Shown: in pieces, positions 11,041-23,567 of the stretch
How positions within the stretch are numbered: position 1 is the first letter of the stretch
Layout: each line of letters begins with the position of its first letter
Assembly (NCBI RefSeq): GCF_000247815.1
Contig: NC_021677.1
Span: forward strand, 12,778,579 to 12,842,578
Source: Ficedula albicollis
Lineage: Eukaryota; Chordata; Aves; Passeriformes; Muscicapidae
Length of the DNA: 64,000 nucleotides
Reading direction: 5' to 3'
Notes under the pieces: model-generated
Databases searched by the model: none
Seen by the model: only the letters and a program-made list of their open reading frames with translations
Told to the model about the DNA's origin: nothing
Position numbers and translations under genes: made by a program

Positions 11041-11196
11041 CTTCTTGTAATGGTTACAAGAAGTCAGGGTCATAACAAAAAAAGTGTTATAAGTTCTTTG
11101 AATGGATTAATTGATTTACTTCTTGTAATGGTTACAAGAAGTCAGGGTCATAACAAAAAAAGTGTTATAAGTTCTTTGAATGGATTAATTGATTTA
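11041..11196. repeat. 78-bp tandem duplication, each copy with a perfect hairpin
   Basis: Copies are at 11041-11118 and 11119-11196 and appear identical. Each starts with an inverted repeat, CTTCTTGTAA-tgg-TTACAAGAAG (11041-11063 and 11119-11141), with 10-bp perfect arms and a 3-base loop. The period is divisible by three, so an open frame runs through both copies, but the translated repeat resembles no protein that I know. Confidence 0.95.
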
Positions 11197-11754
11197 ATTG
11201 GATGTGCCCGAGACATGTGTTAACATTTTTTTATTTCATTCCATTACTCTGCTGAAGACACCAAATATCTTCTTTCCTCTCTTTTTTCTTTTTTCCCTCC
11301 ACTAAATAAATGAAAACCCAGTCTATAAAAATTCCCTTCACATAATCAGCAATTGTTCTGATATTTAAAGATACATTTCCTAGCCATGAAAAATGAAACT
11401 AAATTGGCAAAGCAAGCCAGAAAATCAGAGATGGCTTACAGACACAAGCATTTATAGTAAAGCTGAGTTTTCTGAAATTGCAAGAGTTGATGTAATGTGT
11501 ATCAAGGATGTCAGATTCTTCATGAATGCTTTTTTGAGAAAATCAAGGTACTTTCACACTGACTTTATTATGAAAGCAGAACAGGTATATTGTGATAAAG
11601 AGAACATTCCCCAAGCTTGTTTCTTTACTACTATAGTTTTCAGATAACTCTTTCATCTACAGATGTGTTGCACCTCAGACATCCCTTAAATGTATTTTTC
11701 AGATGCATTATGTAGGAAATTATCACATTAGGGCCCTTTAAGCCCCCAAATGCA
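11197..11754. other. Unique non-coding DNA
   Basis: Nothing is recognised. An open frame of 84 codons at 11393-11647 lacks any recognisable domain. Confidence 0.5.
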
Positions 11755-12040
11755 CCATACAGGATCATTAAGGTTGGAAAAGACCTCTAAGACTGTCAAG
11801 TCCAACCTCTGACCCATCACCACCTTGTCAAATAGACCATGGCATTAAGTGTCACATCCAGCTGTCTCTTGAACACTTCCAGGGTTAGTGATGCCACCAC
11901 CTCCCTGGGCAGCTCATTGCAATGATTCCAGTGTTAGTGATGCCACCACCTCCCTGGGCAGCTCATTGCAATGATTAACTACCATTTCCTTGAGGGAATT
12001 CTTCCTGATCTCCAACCTAAACCTCCCCCGGTGAAACTTG
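11755..12040 (-). mobile_element. CR1 LINE 3' fragment with 49-bp internal duplication
   Basis: The plus strand shows the reverse complement of the CR1 3' region: ggatcattaaggttggaaa, cctctaagac, aagtccaacc, then caccacctccctgggcagc and ttcttcctgatctccaacc. The element therefore points left. It is 5'-truncated, as CR1 copies usually are. A 49-bp segment starting gttagtgatgccaccacc is repeated in tandem at 11884 and 11933. Confidence 0.9.
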
Positions 12041-13217
12041 TTGGTGTGATGTTTCTAGAACCCTGTGAGAAGAACCTAAAATATGCCCCACCCTAGACCA
12101 TAATCTACCCAAACATCCTTCTCTTTTAACCCTAAGAGCTGGAGGGGAACCAATGAGACTTTCATCTCCCAAGAACATAAATGGCACCAGTTTCTCCAGG
12201 ACCCCAATCAGGCTTAAAAATTTCCATGTGAGGGGAATTTCAGGAGGTCCATTGACTGGTATTATTGAAATTATGTTTGAAAGTACTCTTGTACTGTACA
12301 AAAAAAATCTGAGTTTGTGACACCATCAGCTAATAAATAGCTGTTACACTCCTGGCATGCTGATGCATCTCGTCCTTCCTTGCAAAGAATGTTCAGCACC
12401 GTCCTCTCACCTTTGCCTCATCCTCAGTTTGCTAATCCAGTTTGCTAATTCATCTTCCTTAGCAGTGCAATGCCTGTATACTGGGTGGACTGGGATGTGG
12501 ACTATGACTGTATTTTCAAATGCTAAATGATGTTTAAAAATCCAGAGCAGAATTGTGCAATATTTGTAGAGAGCCACATGGTTTCCAAGCAGGAAAGCAA
12601 GAGGTAAGATATTGTCTCTTGCTCATTTACCTGTAATAAAAAAAGAAAAAGTACTCTGATCTTTCAGTGTGGAAGGTGGTCAGATACATTTAGCTCTTCC
12701 TAGATAGCGTAAGGTTGATTTTGCATGCCTCAAAGACATCATTGCTCATCTTGGAAGTTTCTGCTTAAAACATAAAGAATATTTTTAAGTTTTTCCATCT
12801 CTTTTCATGTGGAGCATATTCTTGCCAGGCAGATCAGGCTTTAGATGTCTCGGTGTCATCCTTCTTGGTTTCTAAAACTTTGCAGAGGGCTGTCAACAGG
12901 TTTCAATTGTGGACAGAGGAAAATGGAAAGAACCAGGCTCAGGGGTTTCAGAAGAGTATGGTCTCATTTAGATGAAGGCAGAATCATGGGATGGGTCTAT
13001 CATTCTCAGACAGGAAAATAGAGGAAGAAAGAATATTTGCTGCACTACCTGGCTAAGGTGACATGTTTTAGTCTGTGTTTGAATGCTGAAAGGTCAGATC
13101 AGTCAGGCTCTGGAGAGTTCTCATTGTAGGTGATTCCAAATTCCCGATTGTTCTAAAGACCATTTCAAGAGGGCATACCACTCGATAAAACCAAATGGAA
13201 GAAATTCCCTGGATCAG
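12041..13217. other. Non-coding DNA, possibly degraded repeat at 12041-12325
   Basis: The part directly after the CR1 (12041-12325) is denser in GC and has TG/CA-like ends near 12045 and 12322, but no target-site duplication. I cannot assign it. The rest appears unique. Confidence 0.35.
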
Positions 13218-13398
13218 AACGCTGTGGGCTTTTTAACCTTTGTGAACGCTGTGGGCCTTTTAACCTTTGCCCAATAGTCCAAAGCAGTGGAACACTGGAT
13301 AAATTCCTTAAATTTTGAAAAGAACGCTGTGGGCTTTTTAACCTTTGCCCAATAGTCCAGAGCAGTGGAACACTGGATAAATTCCTTAAATTTTGAAA
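13218..13398. repeat. Nested tandem duplication (27-bp and 78-bp periods)
   Basis: The segment aacgctgtgggc starts at 13218, 13245 and 13323. The first copy is only 27 bp long. The second and third are full units of about 78 bp (…cccaatagtcca…ttaaattttgaaa) differing at about two bases. Overlapping repetitive open frames on the minus strand in two different frames come from this repeat. Confidence 0.93.
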
Positions 13399-13433
13399 CA
13401 ATAACGTTTTCTGTCTTTCCCTCAGCACACATC

Positions 13434-13455
13434 CATGTGTGTGTGCGCATGCACA
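13434..13455. other. 22-bp alternating purine-pyrimidine stretch
   Basis: The stretch from 13434 to 13455, containing gtgtgtgtgcgcatgcaca, alternates pyrimidine and purine without a break. Such sequences can adopt Z-DNA under negative supercoiling. Function here is unknown. Confidence 0.6.
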
Positions 13456-15735
13456 GACAACACAGACATATTTATCTGTCTATATATAATCTTCAGCGGA
13501 AGCTCATGTACGGGGGAAGTCCTGGGAATAATTAAGGAAAGGATACTGCATGCTCCAGCAGACGGAATACATTTTTTTCATCTAAAGCAGGTTTTTTTTT
13601 TTCTCTCCCTTTACCACCAACTTGCTGCAATTAGGAGGTTGTTGGAGAGATATCAATTGAGATTTGGGAACTGTTTTTTCTGGAAATGTTTTGAGTTAAA
13701 ATCTAATTGGTAGCTTTCTTTGATAGCTATTTTATTGTTGGGTGCAGCTAAATGGAAATCAACCACAAAGGGAACTCAATTTTGTTTGTCATTAATTTTA
13801 ACTTGATTTCACAAATGATTTACATATATGATATTTTCCCTATTTGTTCTGCATCATTCCTGAACAGCATTTAGACTGATGCAGTGTCGTTTTCTCATTT
13901 ATTTATGTTACTTTTAAATATCCTGCATTACTTCAAGTATGGCTATTGGCAAAATGGTGAAGAAGGAATAAATGGACCAAAGTGATATTTCCTGTAGTTT
14001 ATGAAAAACTGTGGAGTTAGCAACCCTGAGGACTAAACTTCATTGGTCTACCCAAGACATGTTTGGGTGTTGTGAGCAAAGGAAAGTAAAACTGCTCTGC
14101 AAATGTATTATCATAACAAACCCCAGTTTTGAAGAGATCAACTTGCAAAGTAACAATGTGAAAAGTCAAGGGTCTGATGCACACTCAGGTTAAATGTGCT
14201 ACCAGCAGGGTGTGAACTGAACCATAGCCATGTATGAACACTAAGCAAATGTAAATATGAGCTAACTCCATGAACCATATGAAAAAGGTGAATGATACTT
14301 GAAAATCAGCACTGGAAAGATTAATGCACAATTTTATGGAGGGGAGATGAATTACAGGCATGACAGCAGAGGTGTAATTTTACTAACAATGAGTGCCAAA
14401 TAACCTGGGCATGCATGACCCCAGCCAAAATACACTTGTCCAAGTCCAATTGACTCTATGGAGTTGGGATATTGCCCATGGAATGTAGGAGAAAACAGCC
14501 ACTTGTGGAGGACAAAATCCCTACAAGGGAGACATATCTGATATTTTCCCGGAGTTAATTAAGACTGCCATTAGTACCAGACAAAGGAAAATATAAAAGT
14601 GTTCACTCATTGTGAAAACACAAATACTGAAAGCTCTTTCTCTTGAAAATGGAGTTAACAGGCAAAAATACAATAGGGGTTTCTTTGAGTGTTTGCAGCT
14701 GAAATGCAGTTCTACTTAGCAGTAAAGGGAAGGATAACATCTTGCTAAATCACTGTATGGGGGACCCTAGCATTCCCTCTCTTCTGCTTGATTTAGGAAG
14801 AAAATAGAGTTCCCTTAATGGGGCATGACAGCTGCAGAGATGTACCTTCCCCAGGAGTAGCTAAGCAGGATCCCAGTCCTGCTGCCCAGAACACTCCATC
14901 AATACAGGAAATCTGGCAGGAAGTGGAGATGACTCCGTGGATTACAGTCTCTTAAGTAACAAACCAGCCACACCTCCACTGCCTGAAAGCCTCTTTATCC
15001 TTGTAGTTTGGTTCCTGCTGTCATAAACTTTTTGGCTCTGCAAGACATTAAGCCAAGTTAGGTTGTCCCCCTATTTGGAGTTACTTGCATCGTGGTTCCA
15101 CTCCAAAAAAAAAAAAAATTATATAAAAAACCAGTCTCCTCTCTTAGCAGATGTGCACTGCAGGTGCTTTAAGTCAAAGATGTTATGGACTTTGGTGACT
15201 CAGATATTTCTCAAATTCTTTTTAACTGTGTCTGAATTGCAAAGGGAGATTTGATTTATATGTCTTCTAGACATGGTCAGTATATGAGGTTTATATACAT
15301 GAAAGTAAGGCAAAAAAACTGGCCATGAAAATGAGGCTAAAAGTTGTCCATGAAATTCTCTTTTACATTTTTAATACTGATAGTAATGTATAAGAAAAGA
15401 GACAAGTGATTTGAAAATAAAGTCTTTTCACTTCTTAAATAAGGAGCTATAATTGGGAAATTGCTGTGAGACTGTAACTATGAACAGCAGTCATATGGTT
15501 TTTATACTTCTCAGATGGAAATTATACATATCAATGTTGCCTTGCATTAACTTTAAAAATATTTGTCTTTTACAAAATATTTTTTCAGGATGTTTAATTA
15601 AATTGAAATGGATTTGATCCAAAAAAAGGGATTCCTTTGATAGTTTTATAAATTCCTCACTGCAAACTTCAGAATTCGGAAGATCTTGAGAGCTTTGAGA
15701 TTGGCATTTAAATTGCATTAACATATGATTTTTTT
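13456..15735. other. Unique AT-rich non-coding DNA
   Basis: No gene or repeat family is recognised. A 13-base A run lies near 15106. Short open frames lack domains. Confidence 0.55.
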
Positions 15736-15863
15736 GTTAATTTTTCCTGTGCTTAGAAAACATTTTGCCAGTGTTTCCTGGCAACTACCTTTGTTCATCG
15801 TTAATTTTTCCTGTGCTTAGGAAACATTTTACCAGTGTTTCCTGGCAACTACCTTTGTTCATC
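15736..15863. repeat. Two-copy tandem duplication, period 64 bp
   Basis: Copies at 15736-15799 and 15800-15863 begin gttaatttttcctgtgctta. Two substitutions are visible (agaaaac/aggaaac and tttgcc/tttacc). There is no spacer. Confidence 0.95.
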
Positions 15864-18789
15864 CATGCCTCTGTTGCCATTTTTCCTATACAATCACAGG
15901 TTAGAAAGGCAGTATTTGGTTAAAAGGGTCAATGGATATCCGGATTCTTCTCATTGCCTCCTGAATGGAAGCTATTTGCTCCCAGGAGAGTGTGATAAGT
16001 GTACATCTGAACATTTTCTTGTGGAAAGGTACCACTTAGGTGACAAAACCCAGGGCTTGGATTGCCTTTGTTGTAGAAAATTACATGTAGCAGAGAAAGG
16101 CCACTGGTCAGGTGCCCATTGCCAGGAGGTTCCCCAAGAGATTTCTGTCTTTAGGCTGCTTTGCAGCTCAGACTGTCATAGCCACAGAAAGAATCATTCT
16201 GGAAATGCACACAGATGCCAGGAACCTGATGGGATATAACTGCACCTTCTAATAAGGAGTGTTGCTGACAGTTTGGTCAGTAATGAGAAAGCAAAGGCAT
16301 TTCTAAATAACATTTGAAAAGGTAGAAAAATAATCAGGTTTTGAGCAACTTTGGCCGTATGGGATCTAGTCTAGAAATGTGAGTAATGTTCTTTAAGCCA
16401 TTTTACCTTGGTCTGTGAAAGAAAAATCAGGACAGACATCACATTCTGTACAGGTGACGGTTCCACACTTCTAAAAAAACTTTGGGAAGGGTAGAAAAGA
16501 CTCATTGTCACACAGATTTATCACTGAGAGCTTTTTTAGAAAGAGGAGGAAAGTCATCAACAGACCCACAAATCCCTCTCTATGTGTGAGGGATGGACAC
16601 AATCTCCATGGGAGAAGTCTATCTGGGGCTGGTAAATAATCATTGGTGGTTGGGATATCAGAAGGTTTTTTCCTGTCCTCCTCACAGTGCCATATTTACA
16701 AGATCAGGCCTGAAGTTAAGCTCGGTTTGCTATCATGCTTCTTTCCACCAGGGAGTGCCAACTAAACAGCCTGTGTTCTGCTGCATGGGGATACTACACA
16801 GCAGTGGAGTGTATAAAATATACACTTAATCCTGAGTGCTTTTCTGCTCAATTCATTTATGAAAGCAGATTTTAAGGCTGGTAAAATAATATTGAGCATG
16901 CACATGACATGGGGAAAAAAAATTCTGTATCCAGAGTATTTTTAAGTAAAGGGCTTTTAGAAAATCTGTGCAGACATGCTGGCTTTTTACCTCCTCTTGT
17001 TTTAACCTATGACTGATTCATCAGTTGAAGTGTAAAGAAACAGATCTTCTTATGGTAATTGATTCTCAGGGGCTATTAGTGTAAACGTAAATGCTCAACA
17101 TAGATGTTACGTAGGTGGGTGATAGAGGGAAAACATAAATTGTCAGCAATATAAGGCAGTCTGTTCATACCATAGGGTGAGAAAGTGAAGAATGTTAGAA
17201 ATCAGAGACTCAGAAATACCTCCCAGAGTTGGCTGTCAGTGCAGTCTCCCATTGTGAGTAATTATAAGAAACATACTGTGCAAGAGTCGATTCTGGTCCT
17301 TCAGCTCAACAGGCAAAACACTTACATGTAACAGAGATTTCAGGTAAGATTTGCAAAAGAGCTTGGAAGAGTTAAACACCTGGCTGCCACTGACATTCAA
17401 GCAATACAGGACCTAAATTTTTGGTATTCCTGAAAACTGTTGAAGGTTTTTATTCTTCTGTAGCCCTGGACTAGAATTCGTTTATCTTCAAAGCAGCTAT
17501 AATTTTTAAACCACGGAGAGTAGGAGTAATTCATGGATTGAAAGCCCAAAACAATATTTTAGTTGACCTAGCCCAAAAAAAGTGGTAAGGTTAACTCAGA
17601 AGTACTAGAAGAAATGATAAAAACTGTTGATTCTTGTCTTTTCTGGATTAAGATTCTACATCACTGTATGCCTTCAGAAAGTCTATCTTCCAGGGAAGCA
17701 ACAAATAAATTTTAGGGGTTGTGATAAAATTAGGAGACTGAATCATACTGCATTTATCTAAATAGTCTGGGGAATACAATCTGCACTGTTGTTGTGTGTG
17801 TGAGCCTCTCCTCTGTGCTGCACCTGTCTGGATGGTGACTGCAGGAGTCCCTCCTGTCTCCACTGCCCACTGGGAATGCTGCACGGGCACTTTGTGACAC
17901 AGAGGATAACAGGAGGAAACAGTCCTTTAAAACTCTGATCCCCATCCTGCATACAATTCCCAGTCCTCTTCAGAAAGACCCTCAGGCAGAACTCCTGGGC
18001 ACTACAGGATCAGACCTGTACTTAGTGGGAGACGTTTTCCTCCCTTATTAATTGTGAAGTGTCAGTTCCCAGCAGCAAGCACATTCTAGTATCTGCCTTT
18101 CTATGAAGATGTGAGAACCACAAGGAGTCTGGGATTCTAAATTCTTTTCAGATCCTTTATACAAAAAAAAAAAAAAAGTCCAGATGTTGCACAAAACATT
18201 TAAAGAACTTTATTTGAAAAACATTTTCTTTCTAAATGGAAGTTTATGCAGAGTACAATTAAACATGTTTTTCTAACTAAACATCCTAGTTTGTATCTTG
18301 TGGCAGGGAAAAATAAATATGTGAAAATAAAAACCATCTGAGACTTTGCAGTTAATCGTGGTGTGCCAGCTTGAATCAGATCCTCCAGTGAAAAGACATG
18401 CATTTTTTCCTGCTGTAATCCCAAACTCCTGGATCTGCCCCCAGGACCAAGGTCTTCAAGCTGAGGACTCAGTCCTGCATTTGACAGGGAATACATCTCA
18501 AGTTTCTTAAATACTGCTGGTTTCTCTACTCTTGCAAATTGTACCATGCCAATCCAATTACATCTGTGGAAGTGCCAAGAGAGAATTGTTGTGTGTGCAG
18601 TAATGTCAAGGTGCAGCTTTCAGAACTGAACATTGGTTTTTATGTATTTACCTTAGGACACATTATGTTCTCCTGGCTTTTTGAGACAGGTGCCTTTCCA
18701 AAAGCCAGTCTGTTCAAAAGTTCTTTTCCCGTCTCTTTTAAAGACAGTTTCCAGTTTTCCAGTTGTGAGGGACTTTCCCCAGCCTTTCC
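15864..18789. other. Unique non-coding DNA
   Basis: No repeat or gene is recognised. A 134-codon Cys/His-containing plus-strand frame (15835-16239) starts inside the 64-bp duplication and matches no family that I know. An A15 run lies at 18163-18177. Confidence 0.5.
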
Positions 18790-18850
18790 ATTATTATTAT
18801 TCTTGAAAATATTATTTCCATGATTATTATTATTCTTGAAAATAATAATT
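18790..18850. repeat. Short tandem duplication, period 33 bp
   Basis: attattattattcttgaaaa occurs at 18790 and 18823. The (ATT)n core suggests microsatellite-mediated slippage. Confidence 0.85.
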
Positions 18851-19452
18851 TCTGGTTTAGAGGTTACCCTGATTTGCTTTAGAATAACTTTAAGGTGAAT
18901 TTTCCATCGGGGCTGCAAAGCATCTAACTCCTCTGAACCCACTTTAACTCACGTCTTCACATCGCAGATTCTACACCTATTAAAATGAAAAATCTAGATG
19001 TGTAGTTAAACTTTTTGATTAAGAAGGAATTTAAAAGGGCAGAAAAAACCTTAGTCTGCTTTATGACACTTACTCTTTTTTTTTCTATGTTCAGTAATGG
19101 ATATTTCCTTTATTCTTTCTTCATTAACCATGAATCGACATTTTCTATCCTAATCACCTTCTATTTGTTTTGATACTGATAAGGCATTTTGTGTTTCAAC
19201 TTCTTTTTATCTAAACCTTACTATTTGTGCACATCTTTAGTCAACCCTGTTTCTATTTTGTTAGTTTTTTGTAGAAGATGCTACTTTCCCCAAAACAGTC
19301 TTTATTTTCTTTTGACTTATATAGGACCTATAAGGGTGCTGAAGCTTTTATATTGCCTTGTTACATTTCCTTTTTTTGTCTCAATTGAGACCTGTGGCAA
19401 GTGTGCCTTTAATGGCATAACCACCACTTTCTCCAAAGTCTTATTTTTCATT
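18851..19452. other. Unique AT-rich non-coding DNA
   Basis: Nothing is recognised. Confidence 0.5.
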
Positions 19453-19502
19453 AGGAATCTATTTATAAGAATCTATTTATAGAATCTATTTATAAGAATC
19501 TG
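19453..19502. repeat. Short tandem repeat, unit about 13-15 bp
   Basis: gaatctatttata is repeated three times, with a fourth partial copy (gaatctgt). Confidence 0.9.
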
Positions 19503-22500
19503 TCTACCAGATCCCACAGTTGGTTGCCATCCAGCTCTTGTTATTCTCACCACCTTTTATTTTCTTGCATACCATGAACTCTTTTGGTTTACTATCACAT
19601 CTAGAACTTTTCTCTCCACTTTCTGAAATATGTCTATGCTACCTGCCAAAGGGACCTGCTTCTTCCCTGCCTTTTTGCCACAGTTGGGTAAGTAAACTCA
19701 TCTCCAGTCCCTTTTGCCTTCCTTATTACCACAGTCCTTTTTTTCTCTTTTGTAATTCACTTTTACCCTCCAGGATCACATTTATAGCAAGAGACGGATT
19801 TTTATCATCACCTTATTTCAAGCTTTGTTTGAAGATTTCCTAACTAGACTAACAAGTCTAGTTGGATGAATTTCCTGGATTGCCAGGACAGAGGGTTTGG
19901 GGAACAGAGTTGTCTAAGATAAAAGCCCTGGCATCAGCATAGTTGTGGCTTAAACCTTTCATCGCTTTTTCTGCAAATTCTGATGGTTGCTTGTGTAAGT
20001 CACTGGAAGAACCAAAGGTTTTATAGAGATGGATAAGGTCAGGCTGCTCAGGTCCAGCTGTGTACAGCTGCTCCTGACACAGTGTCACAGTGATGTGATG
20101 AGCAAACACAGAGTGGAGATGGGAATGACAACTTCTTAACCAAGCTTGACTGCAAATGATCTATGAAAGAACCTTCAGCAGTGCTTCAAGAGGCAGGTAT
20201 TGCCACTCCTGAACTCTTCTTGTGATTATGGTTGTATAGATATAGAAATAACACAATCTAAAGTGCAGTGTATCTGCCTTTTCCACCTGCCAAGGGTTTT
20301 ACCAAGGGCCAATTTCTTCCTTTGGACCACATCTGGAAAACACACATAGAGCAGATTCTGGGCATATTTTTGTTTTTAGCTTTAGTGGTGAATATATTTC
20401 TATAATCAGGCATCACTTAATTTAGCTATAACTTGTTCTCACATTAAAAGGTTTAATGCATTAGTATTACCTGTGAATCATCTGATATATGATGACAATA
20501 ACAGTGGGAAGGTTTTGTTGAGACCATTAATTTGATTTGATTTAAATCTTTTAAATATCACTTGATCTTTTCCAGTGTAAGGCTGGATGCAGCTAAAATT
20601 TTTTCAATTGCTGAGAAACACACTATGAATTTACAGATGACCATCAAGCTGGGAGTGTATTTTATTTCAGCAAAATTTCTTTATGTAACCCAAACAGTAA
20701 GAAAGAGTTTTAAGTGGTTAGGAAAAATTTAAATATGCATCATCTTTTATAAATTATTAACATACCAATCTGATGGGAAACCCCTTTGTTCTATCTTAAC
20801 TCCTCTACAGTTTCCATTAGAACCTCTCTTATTATAACAACAGTATTTTTATGTTTGGATCTTGAGATGATGTGGAGAGGATGAAGTAGAGACATACACA
20901 GTTTTAGTTTCTTTGTAATTTTTTAAAAACCTTCTTTGCATTCAAGCTGTCTTTCTTTTCAAGCATCCCTTGTACAACTGATGCTTTTTCTAAATTGGAT
21001 TCTATTGTGCTGTCAAGCCCAGTTTAAAATACAGTAATCTCATAGATACTTACAATTATGAATATCTTCTGAATTCACAAACATATTAAAGATGTGCAGG
21101 TAGCAAATTAGCTGAGAATCCCCACAAACTGCACTTAGAGTAAATATCCTCCTTTTAGAGAAGTAGGATGCCTTTAAAAGTCAACAGTTGCTTTGGAAGT
21201 ACTTTGTCACATTTATGAAGCACTGCATCACATTTATGGCTCACAGTGTCATGATAAGTTGTCCAAAGTGCCTGTCAGCTTGCCTCACAAACTGAAAAAA
21301 ATGGACAGCTCAAAAAATTACCTTAGAGAGTAACAAGCAAGCTTCAGAGCTTAGCATATTTTTCCTTTTTCCATGAGACCCAAGCAGTTTCATTAAACTT
21401 TCTCTGGTTTAATTTTTTTTCAGTGTAATTTAATGGAAATAGACTATTTTAATTTTTAACCTTGAAAAGTTATAAATAAAGGCATTTAAAAAAGTAAATA
21501 AATTTTAGGAGCATTTTTAAAGCATGCAGCTGTTTTAACACAAGAGATCCTAGTTAGATTTTTTTTTTTTTAATACAAACCACAAAGAGGTCAAAGAATC
21601 CAGATTTATTTTTTTTTACTACCCATTCACGTTTAATGCAAATTCCAGCAATATATTCACACTATTTCTTTAGGCAACTTCAGAGTGCCAGCAGGTAATT
21701 GAGTAATCTGAGCCAATGCTGCTTATGTCAGGAGACTGAAGAAATACCCTGAGGATGATATTTGGAGCTGAATTATCCTTTACTCCTGTTTCACAACTAA
21801 GAAGAAGATGAAACTGTCAAAATGTAACAAACAAAAAGAGAAGTTCTAATAGAAACATTTTCTTGCTAAAGATTTTGTTCATTGTAAATCCTTAAAAAGA
21901 ATTTATTTTGATTTGTCACAAATATTGTTATTGTGTACCACAAACAGAGTATAACAATCAACAAGATGGCATTTCCCAGCATCAAGAAAACATATTATTG
22001 GAACTATTAGTTCCCAGAATCAGGGGTCTACTCTTTATTTTGTTATTGAAAAAGAAGCCTCTATGTTCAGGATGGAAAAAGGGGGTTAATAATAGACTCC
22101 AGCATTATAAGTTAGCCAGGAGAAAGACAGTGATCTCTGTGGCAGTGCTAGCTCAGAGAATTCTGACATGTGAATTATTCCTCCTTTAGTTGGTAACATG
22201 TCAGAGCAATGATACCATCAACAATAAACCTTGTTTTACTATTGTTTGCAAAGTCAAATAGAAAGATAAAAGGAGACTTGTCTCCCAGTGTAGGAATGAG
22301 AGAGATCACAGTTTTAGTAGCAAAGACTAACAATTTAATTTGATGAAAGAGGGCTTCAACTTTCTAAGTTTGGGCAAGTGCTTTTCTAGGGAGTGTTTAT
22401 TATGGATGCTTGTGGTATGGCCACCCCTGACAACTGCTGCATTTTCAGCTGTTTTCCACCCCAAAAATGTTGTTTCTTATCATTTCAGAGCATGTGAACC

Positions 22501-23410
22501 AGTTCCTACTTTAAGACGTGGATTTTATCCGAGGGCACTGCCTCTCCCTGGCACTCAAGATGGATACTTGATGTTGCTGGGTTTTAGCATTTCTAACTTC
22601 ACTCATCAGTTTAGGCCCTTGCTATCAATATCTGTTTTTTTCCTAGGAGGGAATGCAATGAAAGCTTTCTATACAAGGCAGGTGGAGACATGACCCCCCC
22701 TTGTGCATGTCTGTGTGCCAAGCCACGTGCACCGAGTTAGGGACCAGTGACTAACCTGAGCAAAACTTTCCACAGCATTTCCTAGGAAAGGTCATTTAGC
22801 CAAATGCATAAAGTGCAAGAGTTGTCTGAAGTTCTCCTCTTCCACAGAAGGGGAAACAACACAGAATGGTTTATTACAGATAGGAAGCCTTTTAGGTCTG
22901 ACTTGCCAGTTTGGAAGACCCTGGGACAATTATCACTTAACTCTCTGCTGCTCTTGGAGCACTCTGTGGGCACACTGCTCTGCCCCTCTCCTGTGCCCTC
23001 CTGCTCTGCATTTACATGCACCTGTCTCCCCATTAACACCTCGTTAAGGCACACACCTGCTGTGGTTTCACTTAAACCCCCTGCACTGCAGCCATTAACC
23101 CTGTGAGTTTCATTATGAGCCCTCAGCACAATAGGAGCACTGAGTAAGGCTCACTAGCGAGTCGTGCAGCCAACAAAAATTGGATTTGTATGGGTGACTC
23201 CTTTCGGTTCAGTTTCTTCACACTCCCGTTATTTAATAATTGATTATGTATTAAATATATTTGCAGGAAAAAAATCTGTAAGTGCACATGTATTAAATCC
23301 AGCTGAAATTGCCTTTTTGTTTTGAGACAAAAAACTAATGGATAGAAACCAACTACATATTTATAAGTTGTAAGAAAGGCAATAGTGAAAAAAACAGTTT
23401 TAGGGTGCAG
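19503..23410. other. Unique AT-rich non-coding DNA
   Basis: No repeat family, RNA gene or exon is recognised across about 3.9 kb. A moderately GC-richer stretch at 22930-23160 has opposing open frames of about 100 and 115 codons, neither with recognisable features. Confidence 0.5.
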
Positions 23411-23567
23411 AAGACCTTACTACTATTCCAAAGTTTGTCAAATACCAGCAAGTTGTATCATCCATTTGAGCTATTTCCAATTAAAAGACCTTACTTCTAT
23501 TCCAAAGTTTGTCAAACATCAGAAGATTCACCAGAAAGTTGTATCATCCATTTGAGCTATTTCCAAT
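23411..23567. repeat. Two-copy tandem duplication, period about 74 bp, with an indel
   Basis: aagaccttac starts at 23411 and 23485, and both copies end gagctatttccaat. Copy 2 is about 9 bp longer (agaagattcaccag versus a shorter equivalent), and there are a few substitutions. This is the most diverged duplication in the window and so probably real and older. Confidence 0.9.

Noticed and set aside
11041..11223. Protein with an internal 26-residue repeat
   Set aside because: The repeat arises because the 78-bp DNA duplication is a multiple of three; no known protein similarity.
12041..12325. LTR following the CR1
   Set aside because: TG/CA-like ends can be chosen, but there is no target-site duplication, no polyadenylation signal and no recognisable LTR blocks.
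15835..16239. 134-codon Cys/His-containing frame as a possible gene
   Set aside because: It starts inside a 64-bp duplication, matches no known family and has no convincing splice or promoter context.
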